Positions 63,524 through 64,000 of a stretch of DNA of 64,000 bases are shown one piece after another. Under the pieces are notes generated by a model. It worked only from the letters and a program-made list of their open reading frames with translations, was not told where the DNA came from and did not search any database. Positions within the stretch are counted from its first letter, which is position 1. Each line of letters starts with the position of its first letter. This stretch comes from Phaseolus vulgaris. Lineage: Eukaryota > Streptophyta > Magnoliopsida > Fabales > Fabaceae. The position numbers and the translations under genes were made by a program. The stretch spans positions 26,760,611 to 26,824,610 of the forward strand of contig NC_023754.2 in assembly GCF_000499845.2 (NCBI RefSeq), written 5' to 3'.

Positions 63524-63770
63524 AATGTAAATCAATTTTATAAAATTGAGTTGGTCTTAAATTTTATTTTTTAATATGATATTAGAGTTTTTTAAAGTCT
63601 ATTATAATCATAGTTTGTTGGTCTTATCCAACCATATATTATCGAACTACTATAAATATATATATCAATTAAAAATTAAAAAAAATTCATAATATATAAA
63701 TGAGGACAAATCTTACTATATAAATTGATATATAGAATTAAGTTATACTTAAAATCTATTTTTTAATAAA
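63524..63770 (+). mobile_element. Degenerate TRIM element, plus orientation
   Basis: The sequence follows the TRIM layout in plus orientation. An LTR end (ATAAAATTGAGTTGGTCTTA) is followed by TAATATGATATTAGAGTTT, a decayed form of the primer-binding site TATGGTATCAGAGCC. An interior of about 75 bp contains TTGTTGGTCTTATCCAACC. A second LTR-like unit has ATTCATAATATATAAATGAG and ends TTAAGTTATACTTAAAATCT. The mutations are mostly toward A/T. Boundaries are approximate. Confidence 0.55.
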
Positions 63771-64000
63771 AATAATATTTATTTTCTTCATATGCGTTAT
63801 TGATTTTACATTCAATATCTCTACATACAAGAGGATCTGATTAGATTATATCATTGATTTCTTTGCTATTAAATATATTCAGCATGACAGTTTAAAATTG
63901 ATAACTTATCACAATTTAACTTTGTGGTTGAAAGAACTTTTGACAAATACTCAACTGAGCCGTTATAGTGTAAGAAAAGAGTTATGCGTTCCTATGACAG

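Overview
This is an AT-rich, intron-bearing plant nuclear sequence. The closest match I recognise is the gibberellin 2-oxidase near 28 kb. From memory it is almost identical to a Phaseolus C19-GA 2-oxidase, so a bean genome (Phaseolus or a very close phaseoloid legume) is the best guess. Genes are sparse. I can support seven protein-coding loci, one of them cut by the left edge, plus one small uncertain ORF. Everything else is AT-rich intergenic DNA carrying transposon remains. I see no prokaryotic operon, CRISPR array, phage or organellar block, and no convincing tRNA, rRNA or miRNA gene.

Layout. 1-293: 3' end of an unrecognised gene (+). 1807-2208: secreted S-protein-homolog (-). 4250-4732: DUF538 protein (-). 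5610-5735: broken fragment of ribosomal protein eS28 (-). 7338-10125: four-exon DUF616 gene of the TOD1 type (-). 12036-13372: four-exon membrane-anchored helical protein of unknown function (-), whose stop codon lies at the edge of a 262-bp foldback element. 13.4-27.8 kb: repeat-rich gene desert with TRIM-type mini-retrotransposons, a LINE scrap and microsatellites. 27997-29681: three-exon GA 2-oxidase (+). 29.7-51.4 kb: second desert, with two 5'-truncated LINEs of one family (one split by a 2257-bp solo-LTR-like insertion), a second LINE family and a Harbinger-like element. 51485-51790: possible 101-aa ORF. 54910-56194: two-exon GPI-anchored GH17 beta-1,3-glucanase (-). 56.4-64 kb: AT-rich, no gene seen, with LINE and TRIM remnants.

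The genes do not form a pathway. They are independent plant genes for gibberellin inactivation, a DUF616/ceramidase-like Golgi protein, cell-wall glucan turnover, a secreted SPH peptide and a DUF538 protein. The most informative structures are transposon-derived: the nested LTR-in-LINE with target duplications at both levels, the foldback that coincides with a gene's stop codon, a TRIM family in several stages of decay, and the eS28 pseudogene with a 6-bp tandem duplication. I found no clear new biological system. All reading frames, splice sites and repeats were read by eye from the sequence, and family assignments rest on remembered family motifs.
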